DNA from: Dissophora ornata
Taxonomy: Eukaryota; Mortierellomycota; Mortierellomycetes; Mortierellales; Mortierellaceae
Direction of reading: 5' to 3'
Assembly (NCBI GenBank): GCA_025201705.1
Contig: MU617211.1
Coordinates: 1-19,093, forward strand
Length of the DNA stretch: 19,093 nt
Shown: piece after piece, positions 1-10,240 of the stretch
Position numbering within the stretch: position 1 is the stretch's first letter
Layout: every line of letters begins with the position of its first letter
Translations under genes and position numbers: made by a program
The notes under the pieces: model-generated
Databases searched by the model: none
Told to the model about the DNA's origin: nothing
Seen by the model: the letters and a program-made list of their open reading frames with translations, nothing else

Positions 1-400
1 AAAATAAACACGACCGAAGCCCAAACAAAAACACCTCTCGTTTCTCTTGAATTTTTTCTGTGGGAGGTCAAGAGAATACGCTGCTCTGCAGCAAAAGAAA
101 TACCTCCGTGTTATCATCTTGAGTTGTTTTAAACAGGCCAAGAGAAACGAGCCGAAGCCCAAAAGAAAACCCTGTCGGCCACCGTCTTGAGTTAATAACG
201 GGGTGAAGAGGAAGCCGATGAGCACAAAGCCCATCAGAGAACACCTCGTGGTTCTTGCTCTCGAGTTTTTAAAGAGGTCGTGAGAAGACCATAGATCACG
301 AAAGCCTCTAAGAGACCACCTCTTTGTTTTTATCTTGAGTGTTTATAGAGGTCAAAACACAACAACTAAAAAAAACACCTCTTCTTGAGCCTCGCAGGAG
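1..400. repeat. Diverged tandem array of ~72-nt hairpin units
   Basis: About six degenerate units can be seen. Each has a core close to CTTGAGTT, at about 46, 118, 186, 259, 334 and 384, so the spacing is 72, 68, 73, 75 and 50 nt. In the clearest units the core sits between short complementary arms: ACCTC at 33 with GAGGT at 64, ACCTC at 243 with GAGGT at 274, and ACCTCT at 318 with AGAGGT at 347. The string CCGAAGCCCAAA appears at 14 and again at 152, two units apart. No open frame runs through the array. The family is unknown to me, and the array may extend left of the window. Confidence 0.65.
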
Positions 401-533
401 TGTCGAGGTCCCTAGAATCTACCGTCAGAGAATAAGTGAAAAGGTGTTAGCGTGTGAAATGGCACATTCGCAATGAAAGGAAATGACGGCAATTGCAAAT
501 GGCAAGTTGTTACCTCGTTCAGAGGACCTCGTC
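401..533. repeat. Inverted-repeat-bounded element, copy 1
   Basis: This block starts with TGTCGAGGTCC and ends with AGAGGACCTCGTC. CGAGGTCC (404-411) and GGACCTCG (524-531) are exact reverse complements, so the block is bounded by 8-bp inverted repeats. The interior shares several strings with copy 2 at 572-725, in the same order: a GTGTGA segment, CGCAATGAA, GAATGAC/AAATGAC and TTACCTCG. It looks like a small non-autonomous element or a duplicated structured unit. No coding sequence is recognisable. Confidence 0.6.
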
Positions 534-571
534 ATTTTGAAGGGCCGCGTACCCTAGCTCCCACGAGACCT

Positions 572-725
572 TGTCGAGGTCCTTAGAAGCTAAAACACGA
601 GAATGAGTAAAAGCGTGTGAGTGGACTGGGGCGCACGCAATGAAGGAACGAAGGAATGAGAGGAATGAGAGGAATGACCGAGTTTGCAAAAAACAAATTT
701 CTTACCTCGGTCAGAGGACCTCGTC
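572..725. repeat. Inverted-repeat-bounded element, copy 2
   Basis: This is a direct, diverged copy of the 401-533 block, bounded by CGAGGTCC (575-582) and GGACCTCG (716-723). It is about 20 nt longer, mainly because of a small expansion of GAATGAGAG-type units around 645-675. A purine-rich GAAAAGAGA tract follows at about 771-826. The open frames that cross it on both strands are low-complexity and do not resemble a protein I know. Confidence 0.6.
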
Positions 726-735
726 CGCGTTCTCC

Positions 736-2297
736 TGCGCCTGGGAGTCCTGGGTGGGAAGCTATCGCTAAAAGGGAGAAGAATGAAGAGAAAAGAGAAA
801 AGAGAAAAAGAGAGACGCGAAAGGAAAGCCCGATTATGAAATGTGCTGTGCCGTTGATCAGCCGTCACTTTTCCTCTACACAATTGATGTGGTGGCGGTG
901 ACTGCGGTAGGGTGAGAGTTTTTTGGCACTGTGCGTAAGAAAGACGCTTTGCGCGCTCTTGCACGACGTGTTTTGAACAGTTTAAACGTTTCGCACTCTT
1001 TCATTTATCACAATGCTCGCTGCTTTAATTGAATTACAGTTTAGACCCCCCAAAACAGATCGACAGAAAAAGTGATTTGATTGTTGTTGAGCATGTATAT
1101 CCCTGCATGCATCCATTAATTCACCAACCATCGCTCGTATGATGGTGCTGAACTTGGTGTAGTTCGGACTAGTATCAAGCGTTGCTGATGGCGCATATAC
1201 GGGATGGTAGGTGTGAAACATCTATCCCAATCACTTGTCCATGCTACCTGACGCGCCTGCGTTTTGTGCATAACACGAGCTGACTTATCCAGTCATTCAA
1301 CATCAAATTGAATCTCATGTTGTAGCGTTTTCATATTTGCAAAGGATCCATACTCTACAGTGTTCGACGTCTCCCCGAGCTTAGTATTGACAATTCCGTG
1401 CCTGTAGAATAGGAACAGTAGTGTTCCTGAAAATTTGTATACACTCAAACGCGTCCATTCACCCAAACAGTAAAGTGCTCTTGTAATTTCCGGCTGTGCT
1501 GAGGTTGTTTGTTTTCTAAATCTTAAACTGTCGTCATTCTCGGGACAGACAAAGCAGGGGGTAGAGCAGAAACAGTTGATGTGTTTACAGATCTTGTTAG
1601 ATGCGCCAGTAAGATTATGTGTATATACATTTGAGGGCGCAATTGGGTATGATATGATGTTCGAATGTTGGTTTTACTGTCCTCGTCCACAATTGCGACT
1701 ATTTTCTATTTTCTGCTGACAATAGTCTTCCGCACACTGGACTGCAATGCGGTTATCCTCCTTTTGACTGAGATGGGCTGAATGCTTTTGTTCACACTAA
1801 ACGCTTCCCTATCCTGAAGACGAGCTACGCACAGACATGACTTTCTTGCCACTAAATCTGCTATAGGGCATAGACAATCGTCGCTGACAAAATGGGATTG
1901 CTAATCGCGTAATAGCAGTATAGATGAACTGCACATGACGGGTATTCCGACCACACAACAGCTTTGTCATCCGAGCAGACAATACGCCTTCTACTTGAAG
2001 AGATCTTTCAGCTTGGACCTGGACTTACTTGTCACGAGAGTGTGCATACCATTCTGAGAGCTATGGTCGGTGTAAAATGTCGATCGAGCAAACGATCGGC
2101 AATATATTGACACTTATTTCTCTTCGAACAGAGCGAATTGCGAGCATGCCCTATTTTTTCAATGAGCAGGACTGGTTTTTTTTTTCCCAATGCAATACTG
2201 GGCGCTTTTTGTTCATTTTGCTTCACTTCTTCATCACCCACACTTCACAAACAACACTCCACTAATTAAGCAAGAACATCAGTTTTTGAAATACGAA
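736..2297. other. No recognisable gene; upstream region of ABD1
   Basis: This stretch has a purine-rich tract (about 771-826) and then sequence without long open frames. The only ORF of note is a 79-codon frame on the minus strand (1221-982). It has no recognisable motif, and I do not call it. The last ~150 bases (T-rich run at about 2176-2187, then AC-rich sequence up to the ATG at 2298) look like the ABD1 promoter and leader. I see no tRNA or other structured RNA here. Confidence 0.5.
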
Positions 2298-3935
<1,638 letters not shown>

Positions 3936-4295
3936 CCGTCTTGCATTTGAAAAAGCTTTGGGGTTTCTCCATAGAAATAAAAACAACGAAAGCTCCAAAA
4001 CGTCAACTCGTTTACAAGAGAATATGCCGGGAATTTTTTATTACTGGAAGGGATATGTCAGACATGCCCTTCGTTCAATTGGAGACGGTCTCCATAATCG
4101 TAGTGAGATCTGTGATGATTCTGGTGAGTTGAAGCGTGAGCAACATGTTCCTCTCGCTCGGCTCGGCTCTATATAGTGATGCAGGGAGCTCGACATTGAC
4201 GGTGTTCTATTCATAAAAAGAAAACACACAAGCATACAGAATATTGTTAGTCAAAAGCATTGTACACTGGCTTTCCAATGCACCAAGCAACAGTA
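3936..4295. other. Convergent 3' region between ABD1 and THOC5
   Basis: These 360 bases separate two stop codons that face each other. They should hold both 3' untranslated regions. Short overlapping frames of about 60-70 codons occur on both strands but have no recognisable motif. I see no RNA gene. Confidence 0.5.
3976..3981 (+). terminator. Candidate ABD1 polyadenylation signal AATAAA
   Basis: An exact AATAAA hexamer lies 40 nt after the ABD1 stop codon, in A-rich sequence. This is a plausible 3'-end signal. Fungal signals are loose, so the assignment rests on position. Confidence 0.4.
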
Positions 4296-7099
4296 TCATA
4301 CCATCAAGGAGTCCAAAAACGGTGACCTGTCCTTCACTTCGTCCTCCATTACAGATAACGGGGTCCGCGAGGAAAAGTCTGACTCATCCACCGACATGTC
4401 GGTGCCATCCTCCAATCGACTGCCCCCGTTGCTGAAGCTGCTACTGCTCGTTGTCTTCATAGAATCCGGGAATCCAGGTCCAGGTTTCAGTTCCCACTTC
4501 GGCCTACGGTCGACATAGGCCAGCGGAATCTCCACGGTTGCTTCTGCAACAACCACCTTCGCCGATACGGCTCTGGAGTTCAACTTTGGGTCAGGCATTA
4601 GGAATTGAACGCTATAAACAGAGGAGAACTTGGATCCGCTGTCTGCAACCGCCCGCCATCCCGAGATCGTCACCTTTGACGGAGCACCACCATGACTGTT
4701 GTTATTCATGATGATGCCGTTGTTTGGTTCATACGAAATACCCATGCCAGCCAGGTCTGCTGAGAACTTGTTCTTTGGCAATGGAATCACACCTCTCTCA
4801 AGATCTTCCAGCTGTCGATCCAGGGCTTTCCATGCCCTACGCCGACTCCTGATCATCCGAATCGCCTGACTTAAGAAGGCCCTTCTGTTTCCAGTACCGG
4901 ACAGCACTGCAGTCGAAGACGCTGAAGGCAGATCATCCGCCATTGCGCCAGCATGCTCGGTTCCAGTTGCCAGACCCCATCCCTGCGAGAATGGACCCAA
5001 GAATTCGAGTCCACAGATTTCCTGTGCCCACCGGAAGGCATATCCCCCAGCCTTATTCGTATCCAACACAAGATCACATCCTTGCTCGCCCACGCCTCCA
5101 TCCGCAGAGATCAAAGTGTCGTAGGAGGTCATGCCCAAGAACGCCGCTTCGGGATTAGGGCACACCTCTCCATGATCCTTAGGGAAGAGTTCCTGGAGAA
5201 TGAGCGCTGGGTCGAGCTTCAAGATACCGGGCGCGGCCTCCACTGCAACAACAACAATTCCGAGACGCATGAGATACCCAAAACGCAGATGCACAATCGT
5301 ATGTGACCCAGCAAGAGCTGTTTTAAAGAATAAATGATAAGGCATATCGATTTAGTCTTGACACTTGCCACATCTTCCCGCTTGCCAATTTAAAGATACT
5401 TTCTTTCCGCAAAGTTCTTACCATCCTTCTTGATCTTCACGACCACATCCAAAGGAAACCTCTCGTATTGGGTGTCTGCACGCGACTCGGAGCTTCTCCT
5501 ATCCTTACTCGCGGGTTCATCGTCATCTGCCATTTGATCCTTCTGCAAAGAGGGCGAGTCCACAGTGATGACATTGACAACAGTCCCAGAACGGACAGTA
5601 TTACCCTGTGTTGCCTTTGAAGAAGCTGCCTGCTGAGCAGCCGCGAGCACCCTGGCTTCGACCTGCGCCGCCTGGATATCACCCTGAATCTCAGCTCGGA
5701 CCTCTTCCCCAAATGTTGCGGAGAAGGCGCAGGCATGTCGGAAGAGAACATAGAGGGGCTGGGGTAACAACTGTGCGACGTCGTTTCTCTTTTGGAGTTC
5801 TGCAGTGCTGATACGGATAGGTGCCACAACTTCTGCCTCAACTTCACTTATTGATTCTCCATCCTGTGAAAGTGAAATAACCATTGGTTCCCCAATTGAA
5901 ATTGTTGGTGAAGGCGCTGAGACTGAGGATGCGACCGCAGCTGCCTCTGCATGCATAATTTCCTGGTGTGTTTTAAGAGGTTCCACCGGCTCCTGGAAGA
6001 GACCCTGAAGCGGATGACTAGCCTGAATGTATGTCCCCAATTGCTTTTCAGTTTTGTTGATCTGTGCCTTGCGGGCCTTGTTTGCCTTAGTTAATTGAAC
6101 CTTGACCGCCAAGAGCCGTCTCTTCTCTGCATCGAATCGCTTTCTTTCTTCAAGTTCAAATCGAAGGCGGTTCAACATCAATTGGTGCTCATCCGTGGCG
6201 CCGTTAACAAGATGTTCTGGCGCCCTTTCCTTGAACTCTTCTAATGGCACTAATGGCACATCCTGATACAGTGTTCTATCGTGACGAAACGAGAAAAAAA
6301 ATGGGCCAACCTTTCAGAATCCATGTTTTCTAACAATCAAGAACACAAGTCTTATGACATTTGACGGAAGCAGCCAGGAGAACTCTGAAAGAAAAGAAAA
6401 AGACTTACTCCATGTCGTGACAGCGCGAGATTTCGCTCAAGAGGTATTTTCGCTGATATTTAATATTTTGAAAACCGAGATCGACGGTGCCAACGGCTTG
6501 CTTTTGCTCTGTCAGGCCGTTCCTGAGCTCGCGTTCGTGCTGGTAGACGTCGCGGTTGATGTTCTTGAGGAGCGAGAGAAGAGCATTTCCTGTTTGGACA
6601 CTTTTTTCCAGCTGTTGTTGGAACGCAGGGTCGACTTTCTTATCCTGTAAATCAAAGAAATACACACACACAGAGAGAAATACAGTAGTTGCTGATCAGT
6701 ACATAATTCCATCCCTGTAGTTCATGCAACAGAAGCTCAACATCGAAAGCTAGACAGACTGGCAATGTCGCAACGAGACAGGTGCCACGCATATTGGACA
6801 TGATCCTTTTTCTCCATGTTCTTTTGTTGCAAAAGTAGTCGTACCTCCTCCTCTTCCCCAAAGTCAACATCCATGGCGCTGTCGTCGCGTTCCCTGTGCG
6901 AGGCATGTCTCTTGCGTGCATCCACAATCTGTGCCGACAGATTTTGAAGCTCGTTGCATAGCCGCGCCACAGTCTCTGGGTGGTGGTCAATGGCGACGTT
7001 GGCGGATGTCATGATGTGTAGTTGGCGAAGGATGAGGGCGAATCGATTGGCCTCTGTGTTTCGTTCCTTCACTTTTTGTGACTGCCGCGCTGAACCCAT
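4296..7099 (-). CDS. THOC5: THO complex subunit 5 homologue (four exons)
   Basis: THOC5 is a subunit of the THO/TREX complex, which couples transcription to mRNA packaging and nuclear export. Exons on the minus strand are 7099-6845, 6644-6409, 6275-5422 and 5317-4296, with introns of 200, 133 and 104 nt, all GT-AG. The joined frame is 788 aa; human THOC5 is 683. Family signatures run in order: the KNINRD region, YLLSEISRC (about 152-160), YQDVPLVPLEEF (167-178), a charged coiled-coil region (about 199-250), LLPQPLYVLF (333-342), then HTIVHLRFGYLMRLGIV and LFPKDHGEVCPNP in the last exon. A Ser/Asp-rich tail ends the protein. The acceptor at 6276 was chosen because it alone restores the frame with the donor at 6408. 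Start is uncertain: the frame is open to another ATG at 7204. I prefer 7099 because an AT-rich TATA-like stretch lies near 7216-7230, which would put the transcript start after 7204. Confidence 0.88.
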
Positions 7100-7213
7100 T
7101 TGGAAACAAAAGAGGAGGGACAGAGCAGGGCTATTGCATGGCGCAGAGCGGCACAGCAGGGACACAGAGACACAGACACGAGGACCGTCGGAGTGGGTGG
7201 ACATTACGAATAG

Positions 7214-7232
7214 TGTGTATTTAATATAATAA
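7214..7232 (-). promoter_or_regulatory. AT-rich TATA-like stretch, probable THOC5 core promoter
   Basis: On the minus strand the sequence reads TTTATTATATTAAATAC in the 171-bp gap between the SVF1 stop and the preferred THOC5 start. It is the only AT-rich core-promoter-like sequence there. It could also serve the 3' end of SVF1. Confidence 0.35.
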
Positions 7233-7270
7233 AGCTGCGGCTCTTCTATCTTCTCTTTCTGTTCGTCCTT

Positions 7271-8759
7271 TTACATGACAAAGGTTGCCTCGTGGTAGAC
7301 GTGCCCCGTCATCTTGTGCTCAGCCTCGCCGAGAGTGACCACAGCCGACGCATTATCGTACCACTGGTAGATGATCGGCTTGGCCACAAACGTTGACACA
7401 ATCTTGCGGAGTGCCCAGGGGATCTCTGCCAGGAGGTCGACCTTTTGGCAAAGACCCTTCGGCTTGACATTCAACACCGCCTTAAAGGGCTTACCGCCCT
7501 CGATCGTTTTGCCCTCCCAGACATAGTTTACCTCTGTAGGGGGGTTGTATCCAGTTTCCTCATCGAACTCGGTTGTCACAAACTCGGTCTTGTTGTCGAC
7601 TGCAACCGCCACCAACTGGCCGTCGAAAACAATCGAGCCCTGTGTGACAGTGGCGCTTCCATAGTACTCTGGTGTAGTGAACTGGACCAGCGACAGCTTG
7701 GCCTTGTTGTTCGTCTCTGCATTGATGCCCAAGAAATCGACATAGCTCCACTTGGACGCAACGAGATGAGGACGCATACCCTGGATCGCATGCACAAACG
7801 TGCCCTCGCCGGCCATGTCATGGGCCTTGCCGCCGACAATCATCATTCCAGAGACCTTGCATGCAGGCCAGAACTTGTGGGAGACATATCCGTCGCCGAA
7901 GAAGCTCTTGCCCTCGCCAATCTTGTATCCCTTGGCAACACGTTCCACAGTCAAGGAAACAATCAGCTCTGGAGCGTTGCTCACCTGAACAGTGAACTTT
8001 TGGCCGTCAGGCGAGAGCGTGATCGACATTAAGTTGGTCGATGCGGACAGCTTATTCTCTGAGAGCACAAAGTCGGACAGGTTGATGGAGAAGAACTTGT
8101 TGACACCCTCACCGCGGAAACGAGCGGTCATCTGGACGGAAGCAGGGGCACCCCAGATACTAAGGCCAAACATGAACAGATTAATTTCGTGTTTACCCTG
8201 AAAAATGTCATCAGACAGCACAATTCTTGGACTCGCAGTATTGACAAGAGAACAAATGTTTCGTACCCAAGGTTGGAGTGGATCAGCTGAATGTGGCCAA
8301 AGTGGCCGTTGTCGTTGATGCAGTAGAAAGTCTGGGTCTCGGTCGAGGCGGTGGAGGCGATGGTCCACTCGAGGTCCTTCGTAGTAAGCTCTGAGAAGTA
8401 GTTGCCGTCCTTGACGAGAGAGGCGGCAGACTTGACGCCTTCACCAGCGTTAGGGATATCACCGGGCTTGGGCGACCCGGTGGTGGGTGTGCCATATCCG
8501 GCCAAAGACGAGACAGAGGATGTAACTATGGGCGGCCCCAGGGGGAGTGTGAATGAAGAGGCTGCTTAGGTGTCTAATCCTCGGTAAAGTGGCAGATAGC
8601 TGGGGCAATTGCGGCTCTCAGGGGCAGGCACAGAAGGAGCTTCTTTGCTTGCTCCCAAGAATTAAGGAACTCTCACTCCTTCCAGGACAGCAGGCAGTGA
8701 TGAGCTCGAGGGTTTGATGGTTCGATTGGCAGGGAACATGACTTACGTGAGGACCACAT
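7271..8759 (-). CDS. SVF1: Svf1-like protein (three exons)
   Basis: Svf1 is a fungal double-lipocalin-fold protein. In yeast it supports survival under oxidative stress and carries ceramide between the ER and cis-Golgi. Exons are 8759-8747, 8525-8267 and 8159-7271, with GT-AG introns of 221 and 107 nt; the product is 386 aa, the size expected for the family. The first exon is only 13 nt (ATG TGG TCC TCA C). It joins to give MWSSLTSSVSSLAGYG, matching the Trp-containing amphipathic N-terminal segment of the family. Further landmarks are FYCINDNGHFGHIQLIHSN, split by intron 2 before GIWGAPASVQM; then SFFGDGYVSHKFWP, a Gly-rich turn, and the C-terminal lipocalin half with KWSYVDFLGIN and PIIYQWYDNAS. 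The exon 2/3 junction was fixed by matching the HSN-G-W core; a nearer AG at 8190 breaks the frame. The gene shares a short divergent promoter with COQ9. Confidence 0.92.
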
Positions 8760-9005
8760 GACTGATGGGATGAAGGGAGGGAAGGGGGGTGCGATTAAGG
8801 ATGAATAAAAACAAAAGTTTGGGGAGGATAAAGTAGTGTCTCTGGACCAATCGGTGTTCCAATGCAGATGTCCCCTCCCTAATTGCACATGGATTAGACG
8901 CGAACGCCACTTTGTCCGGTTTCCGGTTTCCAACTCTCTTTCCTCTCTCATGCAAACCTTTTGAGATCGGAACACGCTCAGGTCAAACACAGGATAGAAC
9001 ACACA
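8760..9005. promoter_or_regulatory. Divergent SVF1-COQ9 promoter with two CCAAT boxes
   Basis: The two start codons face away from each other across 246 bp. Two exact CCAAT pentamers lie at 8847-8851 and 8859-8863, 12 bp apart, near the middle. CCAAT is the site of the fungal Hap2/3/5 (NF-Y) complex, which controls respiratory and ubiquinone-related genes. That it works here on either gene is inferred. Confidence 0.5.
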
Positions 9006-10107
9006 ATGGCCTCCATCACACGCCGCACAGGAATTACTCTGCTCTCACGCCATTCCTTGGCTCTTCACTCTAGGGGCGCCATTGCACCAACAGCCCGCCA
9101 GTTCACAGCCCGCCAGTTCACAGCCTCGGCCTCTTGGCACACATCAGAGCCACTGAGCACAGACAATAAAGGCAGTAGCCCAAATGACGCGGCTCAGTTC
9201 ACGCATAGCACTTCAAAGGGCACCCCAGAGGCCATTCTCAAGAATGCCTTGGCGCTTGTCCCTCAATATGGCTGGACAACAGTCTCAATTGCAAAGGCTG
9301 CCGAATCCATGGGATACCCCGCTATTATCCATGGCATGTTTCCCAAGGGCGGCGCAGACCTAATTGACTACTTTCTGCAGGATTGCTTAAACCGCCTGCC
9401 TCTGGAATTGGAAGGCAGGATGGAGGGGTAACGATACCGGGATGTACCGCAATCAAATGCTGAGTTAAAAAATGTCACATGTTTTTTGTCCAATACTAAA
9501 GACTCGGATGTCTATGTTAGGTTGGGCACACAGGAAAAGATCAAGCTGGGAACATTGACGAGACTGGGAATGATTGCGCCCTACGTTGACCGATGGCCGG
9601 AAGCCTTGGCAATCATGGGACAGCCCAGCAACGTGCCCATGTCGTTGAACCACTTGGCGAAGATTGTCGATGAGATTTGGTATCTTGCAGGCGACAAGAG
9701 CGCTGATGTAAGAGAAACGTTGCCGTCGATTTCGTATACGTTCTACGAGGGAACGCCGCTAACAGTGTATCTCGCGACTTTTAGATGAACTGGTACACAA
9801 AGCGCGCGTCGCTTGCTGCCATCTATACCACGACGGAGATGTACATGACTACAGATAAGACCCCGAACTACGAAGCCACTCAAAGATTCTTGGATCGCCG
9901 TTTTGTGGACGCCGCATCCGTCGGCAAGGCGACGAATGAGGTGTTGCAAATCGCAGAGTTTGGAGTAAAGTCTGTCTTTGGAATCATTACATCGGTAAGT
10001 GTGGCAGGCAGGGAAGTGTTGTTCGTAGTGAGATGTTTCCTGAAATTGAAAAGCGGAGACTGACACTTTGTATCTTCGGCATTTCACAGAAAGGATTGCG
10101 CTTCTAA
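9006..10107 (+). CDS. COQ9: Ubiquinone biosynthesis protein Coq9, mitochondrial (four exons)
   Basis: Coq9 is a lipid-binding, TetR-fold protein of the mitochondrial matrix. It presents coenzyme Q intermediates to Coq7 within the CoQ synthome. Exons are 9006-9427, 9521-9707, 9785-9994 and 10090-10107 (only 18 nt), with introns of 93, 77 and 95 nt, all GT-AG; the product is 278 aa. Residues 1 to about 60 are rich in Arg, Ser and His with almost no acids, as expected of a presequence. It contains a 5-residue tandem duplication (TARQF twice). The TetR-like core begins at ILKNALALVPQYGWTTVSI. It is followed by GMFPKGGADLIDYFL, LTRLGMIAPYVDRWPEAL, MNWYTKRASLAAIYTTTE and an amphipathic C-terminal helix (VLQIAEFGVKSVFGIITS) like the membrane-binding helix of the family. 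The short last exon adds KGLRF. It converges on RRP14 with 128 bp between stop codons. Confidence 0.93.
9091..9120 (+). repeat. 15-bp tandem duplication in the COQ9 presequence
   Basis: CAGCCCGCCAGTTCA occurs twice, back to back and without a mismatch. It duplicates five residues (TARQF) within the likely mitochondrial presequence. Being perfect, it is probably recent. Confidence 0.85.
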
Positions 10108-10234
10108 TCATGCGCTTCGAATCATGCGCTCGTCATCCAGTCAAACATGCATTTTCCACAACCAACATATCAAGCGCTTAAATAGCCCCATGGGAAACGA
10201 TTATAGATGGAGTAAATATGAAAATACAATGCAG

Positions 10235-10240
10235 TTTATT
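10235..10240 (-). terminator. AATAAA overlapping the RRP14 stop codon
   Basis: On the minus strand the hexamer AATAAA spans the TAA stop of RRP14. It might act in 3'-end formation, but at this position it may be chance. Confidence 0.2.

Noticed and set aside
590..964. 124-codon open frame on the minus strand
   Set aside because: It runs over inverted-repeat copy 2 and a purine-rich tract. The translation is low-complexity (Ser, Phe and Arg runs) with no domain.
982..1221. 79-codon frame on the minus strand
   Set aside because: It has no recognisable motif, and no partner exon or promoter signal could be identified.
7445..8032. 195-codon plus-strand frame over SVF1
   Set aside because: It is antisense to the clear SVF1 lipocalin-like coding sequence and has no domain.
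8711..8735. GGTTCGATT string resembling a tRNA T-arm
   Set aside because: No acceptor stem, anticodon arm or A box surrounds it. It lies in SVF1 intron 1.
10106..10130. AATCATGCGCT repeated with a 14-nt period after the COQ9 stop
   Set aside because: It has only two short copies in a 3' untranslated region, which is likely simple slippage.
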